This document shows positions 10,527 through 20,819 of a DNA stretch of 21,285 nt, in pieces. Origin of the DNA: Flammula alnicola (taxonomy: Eukaryota; Basidiomycota; Agaricomycetes; Agaricales; Strophariaceae); contig JADNRV010000624.1 in assembly GCA_015499995.1 (NCBI GenBank), positions 1-21,285 of the forward strand. Direction: 5' to 3'. The position numbers and the translations under genes were made by a program. The stretch's first letter is position 1. Each line of letters opens with the position of its first letter. The notes beneath the pieces were generated by a model. The model was not told where the DNA came from, did not search any database, and was given only the letters and a program-made list of their open reading frames with translations.

Positions 10527-12346
10527 CTAGTTGGAATTCTTATTCTTATCCTCCTCCGCGTCTGGACCTGAAAGTGTAACCTCAGACGATGCTTCCAGCG
10601 CGGTTTCTACGATTCCACCGGGCTCCGCGATAACGGCAGTCTGATTGAGACCTTTCTCTTCCAATCTGACCGAGATGTCACGATCGCCAAATACTTCACC
10701 CAACTCTTCCAGCGTTTTACCTGCGGTCTCGGGATAGACGAACCAGACTACGATGCCAGAGATCACCGTGAAACCCAGCAGGAGGAAGTAGTACCCGCCT
10801 CGAAGAGCGGAGAATAGTGGTGGTGTAACGAATGCGATGATGAAATTCGAGATCCAGTTGACGCTTGTCGAAAGAGCCATCCCTTTTGCGCGGGCACGCA
10901 GCGGGAAGATCTCAGCTCCGAGAAGCCACGGAATAGGTCCCCAGCTATCAAACAACACAAACTGAACAAGTGTATTCGTAAAATTTGAAATGAGGAACTT
11001 ACGTCGCGCCGAATATGAAGAGGTAGACACAGACGCCTAATTGGAGATACCATGAGCCGGCCGATGAAAAGGTCCAAAAGAAAAGATCAAGCACCTGCAA
11101 AAATAGCATCTGCCGTCCCCATTCGCGCATTTCCGAGAGGTAAGGACTCAGCATGATATTGCAGACCTCCAATAAGCGCCAGAGCGCCGGCCAAACCTAA
11201 GCTACCGGCCAGCAAGAACGACTTTCTTCCCCACGTATCAACGAAGAGCATGGTTGGGATTGTGCCCGCACAGTATACAACCGCACACGCGCCGGCGTAG
11301 AGCAAAGAGCGACTGACATCGAACCCGGCTCGAGTGAGATTTTCAGGAAGGAAGTATAGTATGGCGTTGATACCATTGAATTGAGCGAAAAGTTGGCAGG
11401 TGATCCCTACAACGGAGCGACGCGGGTACTGGGTAAAGAGCTGACCCCATGACGCTTCGCCCATAACATCCTCTAGTATGATTGCCCCTTCTATCGATGC
11501 AAAAGACTCCGCAACGATGGGGTCGTATAGGTCTCCATTTCCGTGAAGGTCGGCGAGAGCGTTAAACCCCTCTCTCTTGAAACCGTTCTTGATGAGCCAG
11601 CGAGGGGTTTCAGGGAGGAAGAAAGTCCATATCACAAGAATCAAGGCTAATGCAGCTTGGATGATATAAGGACCCCGCCAGGAGATTTCGGAAGGCATCG
11701 CAAAGAAGAAGCCATAGCCGATCCAGGCAGAAAGGGCGTATCCTGAGTTGAGGCAGAGATATTCGATCGAGACGAACAGACCTCGACCGTGGCCAGGCGC
11801 GATCTCGCACTGGTAAATCGGTACCGTCATAGAAAGCATGCCAACGCCTAAGCCTTGAATACAGCGTCCTACGATAAGGGCAGCCATGTTGGGCATGAAG
11901 ATCTGGATGATCGATGCCATGAGGTAGATAACTCCTCCAATTCTGATTGACATCCGTCGTCCAAGGATATCACATACGTAGGCAGAGCAATAGGAGGCAA
12001 AGAGCGCAGTGAGGTTGAGACACGCCACGACGATAGCTAGGGTGTCAATCAAGCTCAGAGTCAGTTCATCTGCGTATTACACTCTGAATGGAAAGTCGAT
12101 CGTACCTTGTAAGAATACGTCTACGCCGTCATCACCGGCTTGGATTTGCTCCAAAGTTACATTGGATCCATACATGAGTCGTATGAAAGAGGGTTGCACT
12201 TGAGCAGCTGCTATGATCCCTTGGCTATAGCCGAACATCGCGTCGCCTAGGGAAGCCAATGCCGAGGATGAATAGAGCAAGGGCTTGCCCACCATCCATC
12301 GAGGATATCGTGCAGTGTATGTATTACGTTTGAGTCCTGCAAACAT
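10527..12346 (-). CDS. MFS sugar transporter (sugar porter family)
   Basis: Four exons: 12346-12106, 12036-11095, 11036-11003 and 10944-10527, giving 544 aa. The 34-nt third exon encodes GVCVYLFIFGA(T). Sugar-porter signatures appear in order: FGYSQG in helix 1 (Ser in place of the common Asp), DILGRR (103-108), PETPRWL in the central loop, QFNGINAILYF in helix 7, DTWGRK, AEIFPLRARAKG, and PETAGKTLEEL after helix 12. About 12 membrane segments are expected, at the plasma membrane, importing a hexose or related sugar with protons; the substrate cannot be told. The start is the ATG before FAGLKRN, as the open frame upstream has no support. For intron 1, I chose the acceptor CCTAG (69 nt), which gives the usual FLQ-AIVVACLN join. 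An earlier CGCAG acceptor (36-nt intron) is also in frame and would add 11 residues. The gene is divergent from the ligase, 446 bp away. Confidence 0.9.
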
Positions 12347-12792
12347 GATACAAGGGGTTCTGAAGTAGGGGACAGAAAGAAAGAGAAGAAAGCTACTGAC
12401 TAGCAAAAAAACGACAACATAGCTTAGCTCCGTTGAATTTCGCGGCTGACTGTCGGTCTGCAGCAGTTGCGTTTCAGAGTCGGGGCTAGATCAGGTTTAA
12501 AAGACATCTAAGCAAGCTGGCCAGCTGCGCGATATGAACCTGATACGTATGTATCTTGGGCATTTGTTCGTTTGAACTTTGCGCCATGGGGATTGCAATT
12601 CTTGACGTCGAATTTGGATGGCGAGTTGTTTGGTATTCTCCCCGGGGATCAATATAACGACCACATGACTAGTGATCGGCTCCGCCGCGTTGGAAACCCG
12701 GCAAACAACTTTAGTCGTTTGGGCGCTGATTCCGCTGTTCCAAATAGTATTTGTATCTTGCTGTGCTATCCCTCCCTTGTCCTCGAACCAAC
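12347..12792. promoter_or_regulatory. Divergent promoter region, transporter and ligase
   Basis: This 446-bp gap separates the start codons of the minus-strand sugar transporter and the plus-strand DNA ligase, so both promoters must lie in or near it. No canonical TATA box is seen on either side and no gene fits inside. A shared regulatory region is possible but not shown by the sequence. Confidence 0.4.
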
Positions 12793-14867
12793 ATGCCACT
12801 CGACGAACTCGAAGAAATCAGTGGTATAAAGCCCAAGGTTTTGCTGGCGGACGGCGAAGAACGTGAGGTCAGCTCGCAGACGAGGTAAGTGGCACATGCG
12901 GTGCGGAGCACGTTTTCTTCTCTCGTTGGCGACAACGGAGGCCCAAAGAAAGCCCGAGTGACGCATCGCTTGATCTTTTGATTGCCCCCCATCTGACATG
13001 ATCTGTACACAGTACCTCCGTCTACAAGGTTAAGCGCACTTGGGACCATTACTATTGGTACGTGAGCTGCTGGCTAGCCCATCTGCACTGGCTGACGATA
13101 ATAATCCAGTACATGCCCGGTAAACGTGTAACGCTGACTCATTATTGCTGTCAATCTGACTAAAACGTGATGCTTTCTGTTTTAAGGCGTGGCGCAACCA
13201 GGTCAGCACTTTTTGTCATTGACTCAAAAAAGACTGCTGATCTTTCCTTTTCACATAGGGCGGCTCGCCCGTCAATGCTCGTACATGCAAGCACCTGAAA
13301 GCTCTTCTCGGCGACAAATATGAAGATGCGAGGATTAAACTGAAGAATCCGGATGGGCCCCCACCGAAAGGCGGTAGTAGGGGCAGAGCTGCGCCCAAAG
13401 GCAAAGGCAAGGCCGCACCTAAAGCGGTAGCCAAGACGCCGACCAAACGCAAGAAACGCGCAGCCGAGGAAGATGACGACGACGACGAGGAAGAGGAGGG
13501 AGATGAAGGCGGAAAACCTCCTCCGGCTAAACGTGGACGAAAGGCACCAGCGTCCTCTACTTCCAAAGGTAAAGGTAAACAGAAACAGGAAGATGAGGAC
13601 GACGCTGAAGAAGACGACGAGGAGGCCGAAGACGATGAAGAACCTCAAACCGTCGGTAAATCTATCCCAGAACTCTTGCTTGCCAACAAGTGGGATATCG
13701 AGACAGGCCCCGACCCAACTGGTTGGTGGCTTTCGGAGAAACTCGATGGCGTTCGGTATGCATTCTCTGTCGCAGGTTTAAGCATTATTTTGACATCAGA
13801 ATGGATTCTACAGGACCTACTACGATGGTAGCCAGTTTGTCAGCCGCCTCGGCAATCCGTTTACTCCCCCAAACTGGTTCCTTGACAGTGAGGCGTTTCC
13901 TACTTTCCAGTCTCAATAGCACGTTGAGGTCGAGTCGTCATTTACAGAGCTTCCTAACGATGTTGCTCTCGATGGCGAGCTTTACGGCGGTCGTGGAGGT
14001 TTCCAATCCACAGTCTCCATCGTCAAAACTGTCAATTCCGTCCACTGGAAAAATATTTCTTTCCAGGTAAGATTATTCTTCTCGTCCTTTTCGTTTCCCT
14101 CATTTCACGTCATGAAAAAAAACTAGGTTTTCGATGTACCTTCGCGTGGCCACGAGACCTTCGAGCAACGCTACGAATTCCTTCGCAAGACATTTGGCAA
14201 GAACGGAACACACGAGACCGAGCAAATCTGCGTTGTTGAGCATGAAGTTGCCCAGAGCCGCCAGCATGTCCTCGATAAGCTCAAAGAAATCGAGAGTTTG
14301 GGTGGCGAAGGCTTGATGCTCCGCAAGCCTGGCTCGTAAGTGCCCTATTGCTCAATATCCGACTCAATGATCGGCCCAGCTGACACACTCATATGCAGGG
14401 TGTACGAAGGAAAACGCTCGAGCAGCCTCTTGAAAATTAAGACTTTCTACGACGCTGAGGCCATCGTTACTGGCTACGCTCCAGGAAAGGGCCGCAATAA
14501 GGGTATCACCGGTGCTCTCAAGTGTAAGATGGAGTCAGGCAAGGTACGTAACTAGCATCCTCTTTCTTATCTCCTCTGTCGTTAATCGTGTCTTTCTTCG
14601 CAGCTCTTCAACGTTGGCTCAGGTTTGACGGACAAGACGCGTAGAGTCCCTCCTAAAATCGGGACCATCATCACCTACCGATTCCAAGAATTGACGAGAG
14701 ATGGCGTTCCAAGGTGCGTTTAGTGCGCCCTTCTCACTGCCATCCGTCTTTTACGCATCTTCATTTGACGCAGATTCCCATCTTATGTTGGACTCGCGAT
14801 CGATAAAAGCGAGCCCAAGGATGCTGAGATACCCGAGCATCGCAAGACCGGGACCACAAGTGCATAA
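12793..14867 (+). CDS. Compact ATP-dependent DNA ligase with N-terminal SWIM zinc finger
   Basis: Eleven exons: 12793-12884, 13013-13057, 13110-13119, 13187-13201, 13259-13755, 13814-13887, 13948-14066, 14127-14335, 14399-14543, 14604-14713, 14774-14867; 469 aa with no frame problem. Residues 46-66 form a SWIM finger, CxC-x15-CxH (C46, C48, C64, H66; core CTCPAWRNQ). A charged linker follows (about 85-185), with a likely nuclear signal (KRKKRA) and long Asp/Glu runs. The ligase core shows motif I SEKLDGVR with catalytic K215, motif III ALDGELYGG (251-259), motif IV GEGLMLRKP (344-352) and motif V LLKIK (K366, K368). A small OB domain ends near SYVGLAID. It should seal 3'-OH/5'-phosphate nicks through a lysyl-AMP intermediate. 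The core is the minimal viral/bacterial type, far shorter than nuclear ligases I and IV. Its role in repair and its origin by transfer are inference. Confidence 0.9.
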
Positions 14868-15294
14868 CGCTCTATTAGGCCCCGCAGAACATTAGGTTAA
14901 GTATCTTTTTTATTTTATTTTTATTCCGTTAAGGAGTTCCATTGGCTTTTGAAATGGACATATATTATACATCTTTTAGCTTGCTATACCTTACTTATCT
15001 GGTGGTCGAATTGTCGGCACTCGGAGGGCCTGGCATATGTTTAGGTTCTCCTTGATGTACATAATCACTTCATGACTAAATTTTAAATAAACAGTCGAGT
15101 ACCCAGTCATACTTGTTTCGTCCATAAATGTGAATAAAGATATTCTAGCATTGCTTTGAACGCCATCCATGTCCGAATTCCGCTCGTTTAGATTGCATGA
15201 TTTGAAATACAGTTAATACACATCTGTTCCAAAACGTAGGCTTTGCCTCTTATAATACCCCAGATACCTTCAAACCCATAGACTCCACTGATCA
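14868..15294. other. Convergent 3' intergenic region
   Basis: This 427-bp gap lies between the stop codons of the ligase (plus) and the aldehyde dehydrogenase (minus). It is AT-rich, with a T/A-rich tract near 14908-14930 and AATAAA strings around 15087 and 15133 that could serve as polyadenylation signals. No gene is seen. Confidence 0.45.
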
Positions 15295-17351
15295 TCACAA
15301 ATCCGGGCTAGGCAGAACAGATTCAGGTATAGGTCGCCGAAGAATCTCGGACATGAACTCGAGTGATTCCTTTGTATATGGCGGATACCGAGGCCCGAAG
15401 AATTTTTCTTCACTACAGAAATAGCTTCGTAAGCTTTTCGACGAGAGAGATGCAATAGGATAAGAAGACGCACTGGTAAGGCATGTCTGCGACGCTTCGG
15501 GTATATGTGAAGTTCTCGAAGCTATAATACAGGACTTGACGACCGTCTATAAAGGTCGAAAGAACGTTGACATGAGTAACGTGAAGTATAGGCAAATGTT
15601 AATAAGAAGAAACGTACGTCCAGATTCGCCTACGCCACCAAACGGTACTTCATTCACTGCACGAAAGGTCGATTAACACCAGTCCGATCGAAGTGCGTGC
15701 AGATGTGGGGTCGGAAAAGAAACATCGCTTACTTGACAACTGATTGATTGTATCGTTGAAGACAACGTTACCACTTGTCGTATTATCCAGGACTGCAAAA
15801 GAAGGCATCAGTATACCTAATGAGGATGGAAGAACCAGATTAATCTCACTTTTTTCTTGGCATTTTCATCCGTGGTGAATGCATAAAGGACGAGAGGGTG
15901 GTCACTGCGTGGCGAGAGAAAGTTTAAGTGGTACTTAGAGGTAGGGGAAGGAATGCTCAAACGCACTGGTCGTTCACGTAGTCGATCGCCTCGTCGACGT
16001 TCTCCACAGACACGATAGGTAGAATAGGTCCGAAAATCTCACTATATCAAACGTCAGGTGCGAACATAACACGAACTGCAAAAAGGAATGAAAAAACGCA
16101 CCCCTCCAACAGCGAATCACCCTCTTTCACGTCAACCACCACCGTCGGCTCTATGAAACGTTCTTCTTGCACCAATTTCCCGCCCGCAGCGATCCTGCCT
16201 TTCGTATTGCTCAAAAGGGCCTTCAGCCTCTTAAAGTGCTCGTCCGACACAATCCGACCATACGACTTGGACTCATGCGCACCCTCCGGATAGAACGTCT
16301 TCAGATGCGCCGCGAACGCCTCGACCAAGGTTGGCACGATACTCTTCTCAGCCAGGACGAAGTCGGGTGTGACACAGAGCTGGCCGCAGTTGTTGATCTT
16401 GCCCCACAGAATGCGCTTCGCAGCTACAGAGATGTCTGCGGTGGAGTCGACTATGACGGGTGATTTGCCTCCGAGCTCGAGGGTGAGTGGGGTGAGATGC
16501 TTTGCTGCAGCTGCGGAGATAATGCGTGCAACTCGTCCGTTTCCGGTGTAGAAGATGTGGTCCCCTGGACATAAGCGAAAACCGAATGGCAGAATATAGG
16601 ACAAAGGCCAGCAAAGAAGGAGATAGTATTAAACGCGTCAGGAGATATTCATCGACAGAAAACGAAGAACACAACTTACATTTAAGTTCAAGGACCTTGG
16701 TGCTCTCTGGGATGCCACCAAGAACGACAGAATATACCGAAGAATCGAGGTACTTGGGCAGAGTGCGGGCAAGGAAGGAGGCGTAGTGCGGTGCGATTTC
16801 TGAAGGTTTGATGACAGCACAACACCCCGCGGCGATGGCGCCGTACAGGGGCTGCAAGCTGAGGATCATTGGATAGTTCCATGGCCTGCACAAACCCCAT
16901 CTATCAGCGAAACAAAGTAAGACGCTGCAAAAAGATGCTCACGCCATAATGAGTACCACTCCTTTAGGGTGCTTGTGGACAGTAGGATTCCATCCCTGCT
17001 GCCACGCTTGCACCGTTACCTCCTCTGGCCTGGTCCATTCCTCGAGCTTCTCTGCACAGATAAGAGACCTCTCGACGATGGGCACCACCTCCGACATGAC
17101 TGTTTCCTGCTTTGCCCGCCCGAGGTCTTGACGAATGCACTCCGCCAGAGCATCCTCGTTTTCTTTCGCAAAGCGGGCTAGCTGGAGCAGCTGGTGGCGA
17201 CGCCATTCGAGAGGCTTAGTTATCCCTGTGCGGAACTTCTTACGAAGAGCATCGTGAATCTGGGAGAAAGAGCAATCAGTAAAGTTCAACCGTCGAGATT
17301 GACGAGGACACGTACTCGTGGGATCTCGTCGAGCGGGGTATAGTCCGTCAT
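15295..17351 (-). CDS. Aldehyde dehydrogenase, class 3-like (fatty aldehyde type)
   Basis: Ten exons: 17351-17316, 17259-16943, 16885-16680, 16564-16102, 16041-15967, 15904-15850, 15792-15733, 15656-15618, 15546-15474, 15412-15295; about 480 aa. Family marks: APWNYPM near 118, the cofactor loop FYTGNG (191-196), catalytic base E216 in LELGGKSP, nucleophile C250 in NNCGQLC, EIFGPILP, and PFGGVGESG near the end. Length and motifs fit the ALDH3 branch (NAD(P)-dependent oxidation of medium or long-chain aldehydes). There is no C-terminal membrane anchor, so a soluble enzyme is likely. The start is the first ATG, giving MTDYTPLDEIPR before intron 1. All junctions are in frame except exon 6 to 7: exon 6 ends in a run of six A at phase 0, while exon 7 needs phase 1. 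One base appears to be missing, so the gene is either damaged or carries a sequence error. Confidence 0.85.
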
Positions 17352-17820
17352 GGCAGAGATAAAGAGAGAAACAAGGGTCCATAGTCTTTGAATTGGCTTT
17401 ATAAGGTGTTGGCTGTAGAGACTGAAGTGTGAGAGCAAAGAAGTCAAACTCAATAAAACTCCGGATCAGCATGTGGTTCGTAATTTTATTACCACGGCTC
17501 ACAGACGCACAAACGGAGTTCCGTGCTAACTGCCACTCACAGCCTCCAGGCTTCCTCGTCCTGGATCCTTTGCTTTTTCAGGCTACGTGAGTCTGTAATT
17601 TTCTCGGGCGCTTCATAATTTTCCCGAACACCATTAGCCAGGAATTGGCCACAAGTCGACCCCAAGTTATCCATCCGTAAGAAATCATGGACAAGATATT
17701 CTTTATAACCTAGTAAATGTCTTGTACATCATGATAATCCGAAGTGAATTCAACGTTAGCCTCACTGATTGCTGTTAGATTACTATTAGTATTAGATTTT
17801 CGGATTTCCTATTTACACGT

Positions 17821-17850
17821 TCACGTGCGTGCGAAAGTGTGAGCACGTGA
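17821..17850. promoter_or_regulatory. Inverted pair of E-box sites (TCACGTGC ... GCACGTGA)
   Basis: TCACGTGC (17821-17828) and its exact reverse complement GCACGTGA (17843-17850) flank a 14-nt spacer. The two CACGTG cores are 22 bp apart centre to centre, about two helical turns. ACACGT precedes the first copy. CACGTG is the site for fungal bHLH factors (Cbf1, Pho4 or SREBP type). It lies about 470-500 bp upstream of the dehydrogenase start codon. Confidence 0.45.
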
Positions 17851-18054
17851 TGGTTTCAAAGATCTAACGCGACAGAACGCGACGCGTCTCGAACGTAGCC
17901 AAACTTTCAACGTTTGCAAATTTGAACTTTGACTATGTAAGTATACCTTGTGATACGATATTTCAAGGAAGACTCGAGACGTACTGCAGGGATCGGCCAG
18001 TTTCTCCTGCTCTGTTATCCGATTAAAATATGCCTTGGAAGTTGGGGCTGTGAC

Positions 18055-18084
18055 ATCAACCTATCAACCTGAGGTTGATAGGTT
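18055..18084. repeat. Octamer array with perfect 27-bp palindrome
   Basis: ATCAACCT occurs twice in direct tandem (18055-18070), followed by a single G and then the reverse complement AGGTTGAT and AGGTT (18072-18084). This makes a perfect palindrome from 18058 to 18084 with 13-bp arms around the G at 18071. It could be a multi-copy protein-binding site or a cruciform/hairpin. It ends in GGTTCGAGTC, which resembles a tRNA B box, but no tRNA cloverleaf can be drawn. Confidence 0.7.
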
Positions 18085-18949
18085 CGAGTCGGCAGCTGAA
18101 GAAAGTGTTTGGTTGTAACCAAGGTTTCATCGTGTTAAAAACTTTTTTTCAAACCTCTATCTACAGTAAGTATCCGGACTCCGAGTCAACACTATTAGTG
18201 AGTCCCTACCGTCCCAGAGTATCACACTTTAGATTAAGTACTTAGGTAAATTTTCTGACTCGAGTCTCGGAGGTGCTTGGAATATAATATCATCATTATT
18301 TTTAAAAATTACCATGTAAAAACTTGAACAAGGATCAGGGTGTCGGAATCGGATGCGTAAACTCAGTACTCGAACATCCATCAAGGTTCTGCCAATGAAT
18401 CTAGCCCACACGGGCTATCACGGGCATCTCATTGACATTATCATCCATTATAGCTCGTCTGAACCGAAGACGAGGACAGCATGCAGAAGGAAGGCAAACG
18501 ATGTTGCCACGGACTATGTACAATGAAGAGGACGTTCCTCGCGCCATCACCGACGAAACTGGTTCGCCCTGAGCTTTGATCATGCAAATCCCAGTTTGTA
18601 AGCGCCTGTTGCGGGCAGATCAGCGCTATCGAGAGGAGATCACCGCTGTTTGGTCTAGAAGAAGCGACAATGGCGCCCGCCATCAGTAAATCCCGCCATC
18701 AGACTAAACATGGATCAGGCGCTCATGGATACACTGATGCCGTAACCCGAAAAGGATACATTTTGGACACACCCCGCCTTTGTTTGGTGATGACTCAACG
18801 TACAAACGACCGATTCTGGATGATAAGGTTGACTCGTGCCCGCCTTCCATCGCAAGAATCGTCCCAGATTGGAAAAGCCGCCCCTCTGAGCCCATGGGAA
18901 TCCCGACTTTCAACGAAAGCTTGTTGATGTCGATCAACAGGCCGACGCC

Positions 18950-18957
18950 TATAAAAG
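18950..18957 (+). promoter_or_regulatory. TATA box of the DUF6699 gene
   Basis: TATAAAAG lies about 110 nt upstream of the ATG at 19067. It is followed by a C/T-rich stretch, typical of strongly transcribed fungal genes. A TGACTCA (Gcn4/AP-1-like) string at 18979-18985 falls near the expected transcription start. Confidence 0.6.
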
Positions 18958-19066
18958 CGCGCCCTTCCCGCCCTCCAATGACTCACACCGCCCTCCTTTC
19001 CCGCCCCCTCACACGCCGAGCGCTTCAGCTCTCCCGCCTACGCATCACCCCCGTTATCGCATCACC

Positions 19067-19968
19067 ATGAGCCATCATAGCTACACTCAACCCAGCACAC
19101 CCTCGATGGAGGCATCCTCCCGATCTTGGGGTACTGCGAGCAGCACCGCCCACCCTGGCTATGCAAGCCCCGCCCTCACGACCTCCTCCTGGGGCAGCGT
19201 CCACTCCAAAACCTCCCTGGTCTACCCGAGCAACGTGTCGACCTACTCCTTCGGGATCCCATCGCACCTCTCCTGGTCGCCGGACTCTTCAAGGGATTCA
19301 CAGACAGTGCAGGGCACCCCGCCGCCGGGAGTATGGCCGGGCCCGATGCCTGCCTCACCGCCGTATGGAGGCTCTGCTTCATCGACGTCGTTGATCTCAG
19401 CTCATGGTGTGTGTTCAATCAGTGATTGATTTTTTTCCCGATCCAGAACTCAACCATCCGTGCCGTCGGCTACGCAGGTCACGGTGTCGGAGTGCCCGCC
19501 CCGGGTCTTGCCGTGCGCCTCCACCCAATCTTGGAGGCCGGGCGTCTATGGATCGACTTGGCATACCCGCCGTCCATGAATCCCTCTGCTGTAAATTACC
19601 ACCCTAGCATGACTGACACAGCGTTTAACCCAAGCATGTCCTATATGCAAGTTCAGTTCTACGAGAACCCCAAGTGGTCTCTGAGAATACACAACCCGCA
19701 AGGCGTGACCGTGTTCATAATCCTCAACCATATCTTCAACTACCTTCAACTGCCCGATTCGCAAGATGTACAAGCTACACGTGCAGTTAATGATTTTCGA
19801 CTCGATCATATGGCTGATCATAGGCATCAGAATGCCTCCTCTGCTTCCTTTAATGCCGGCCAGAAGCGTATTGATATGCTTAGCCGCCGCCGCCTTTTCG
19901 CGGGGCTATCTCCCATCCCAGGCGGGCACAACAGTTGGGTGGTGCGTCTCACCGAGCCTTCGAGGTGA
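19067..19968 (+). CDS. DUF6699 domain-containing protein
   Basis: The preferred model has two exons, 19067-19408 and 19447-19968, with a 38-nt GTGTGT...ATCCAG intron, giving 287 aa. An in-frame alternative uses the intron 19407-19477 (71 nt) and gives 276 aa. Residues 1-114 are Ser/Pro/Thr/Gly-rich and probably disordered. The C-terminal half fits DUF6699, a domain common in basidiomycetes: RLHPILEAG, then WIDLAYPPS, a VTVFIILNHIFNYL segment, and the closing RIDML...F.GL...W.V.L pattern. The function is unknown. No signal peptide or membrane helix is visible. The ATG follows a TATA box by about 110 nt. The stop TGA overlaps a GTGAGG donor at 19965; splicing to the acceptor at 20015 would replace the last residue and add a C-terminal tail ending at 20094. 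Confidence 0.7.
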
Positions 19969-20819
19969 GGCGACACCGCACTATTCTCGAGGTTCGTTTC
20001 TGCTTGACGCTTAAGGCGCAAGATGAACTTCGAACCTTCCACGCTTCCTCCGAACATAGCGCTGAACGCGTTACTCAAAAGTCTGATTCTCTAACACTGG
20101 ACAAGGCCTCAATTCAACCAATCCCCGACAATCGTCTCCCTTGGGACTATTCTGGTTTAATTTTCTCTTTCTCTTCTTGTTTTCTTCGTCGCTCTGCACG
20201 TTTTGGAATCCCCTGCTCTGATTAAACCCCCCTCTCTGAACTGCAAAATCGGACGGAACTACGCCTAGGTCCCACAAATACTCGTACATATACACCTTCT
20301 CGCTCTATTTATCCACTAAATCAAGGAGTATTCGAACAATGTTGTATCATCCTAGCTACTGCCACTGTATATTTAGCTGTATTACATTTTTCCATTATCA
20401 ATAACAGACGTGAAATTTGTTCGTCGCCTCCCCTGAAGAGTAGTTGGAATGAACCCATACTACTCTGTGGTGTTTGCAGCGATGGGAGGCAGATGTGAGG
20501 AATGCTTGCATTGTCACCATCATTCGGCTTCGATGAGTAAACCCTGGACATTCTACTTCCATGGTCTATTCAGATGTTCAGCTCAAAAAAATTCGTTCCA
20601 TACCTAATGAATAAGTTACACTAAATAAAATTGCGATACAATGTACACTATCTAAGAAGGAAGTGGACAAGATATATTTCCCTGACGAAGAGAACGCCCA
20701 TTCCATAGGTACAAGCGTCTATATTATAGCTAACGAGGGGCGTCTAAGTAGGACTTTGAAATACACACAACGGGGACACGTTAGCGCGAGTTAAGGACAT
20801 ACGTTCGAACGATGCACAC
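19969..20819. other. Convergent 3' intergenic region
   Basis: About 850 bp between the DUF6699 stop and the end of the DUF6534 gene on the opposite strand. Apart from a possible alternative last exon of the DUF6699 gene (20016-20094), I see no coding exon, RNA gene or long repeat. It should contain both 3' UTRs. Confidence 0.4.

Larger units (their letters stand above)
17352..18949. other. Long divergent intergenic region (dehydrogenase / DUF6699)
   Basis: About 1.6 kb with no convincing gene on either strand. It holds the upstream regions of both flanking genes. Two structured elements are listed separately, an inverted E-box pair and a 27-bp palindrome. Two shorter palindromes also occur, GACTCCGAGTC (18177-18187) and GACTCGAGTC (18257-18266). 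Open frames between 18441 and 18937 overlap each other on both strands and match nothing I know. Confidence 0.4.

Noticed and set aside
13160..13648. Minus-strand frame with long Phe/Leu/Val runs that look like membrane helices
   Set aside because: It is the reverse complement of the ligase's Lys- and Asp/Glu-rich linker, which explains the hydrophobic runs.
18000..18110. tRNA-like B box (GGTTCGAGTC) at the end of the palindrome
   Set aside because: The bases around the loop do not pair as a T-stem, and no A box or acceptor stem could be placed upstream or downstream.
18177..18266. Short palindromes GACTCCGAGTC and GACTCGAGTC as terminal repeats of a small transposon
   Set aside because: The arms are only 5 bp, no target-site duplication was found, and the intervening sequence shows nothing element-like.
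17500..18960. Small overlapping ORFs between the dehydrogenase and DUF6699 genes
   Set aside because: They occur on both strands without domains, signal peptides or splice support, in what should be promoter DNA.
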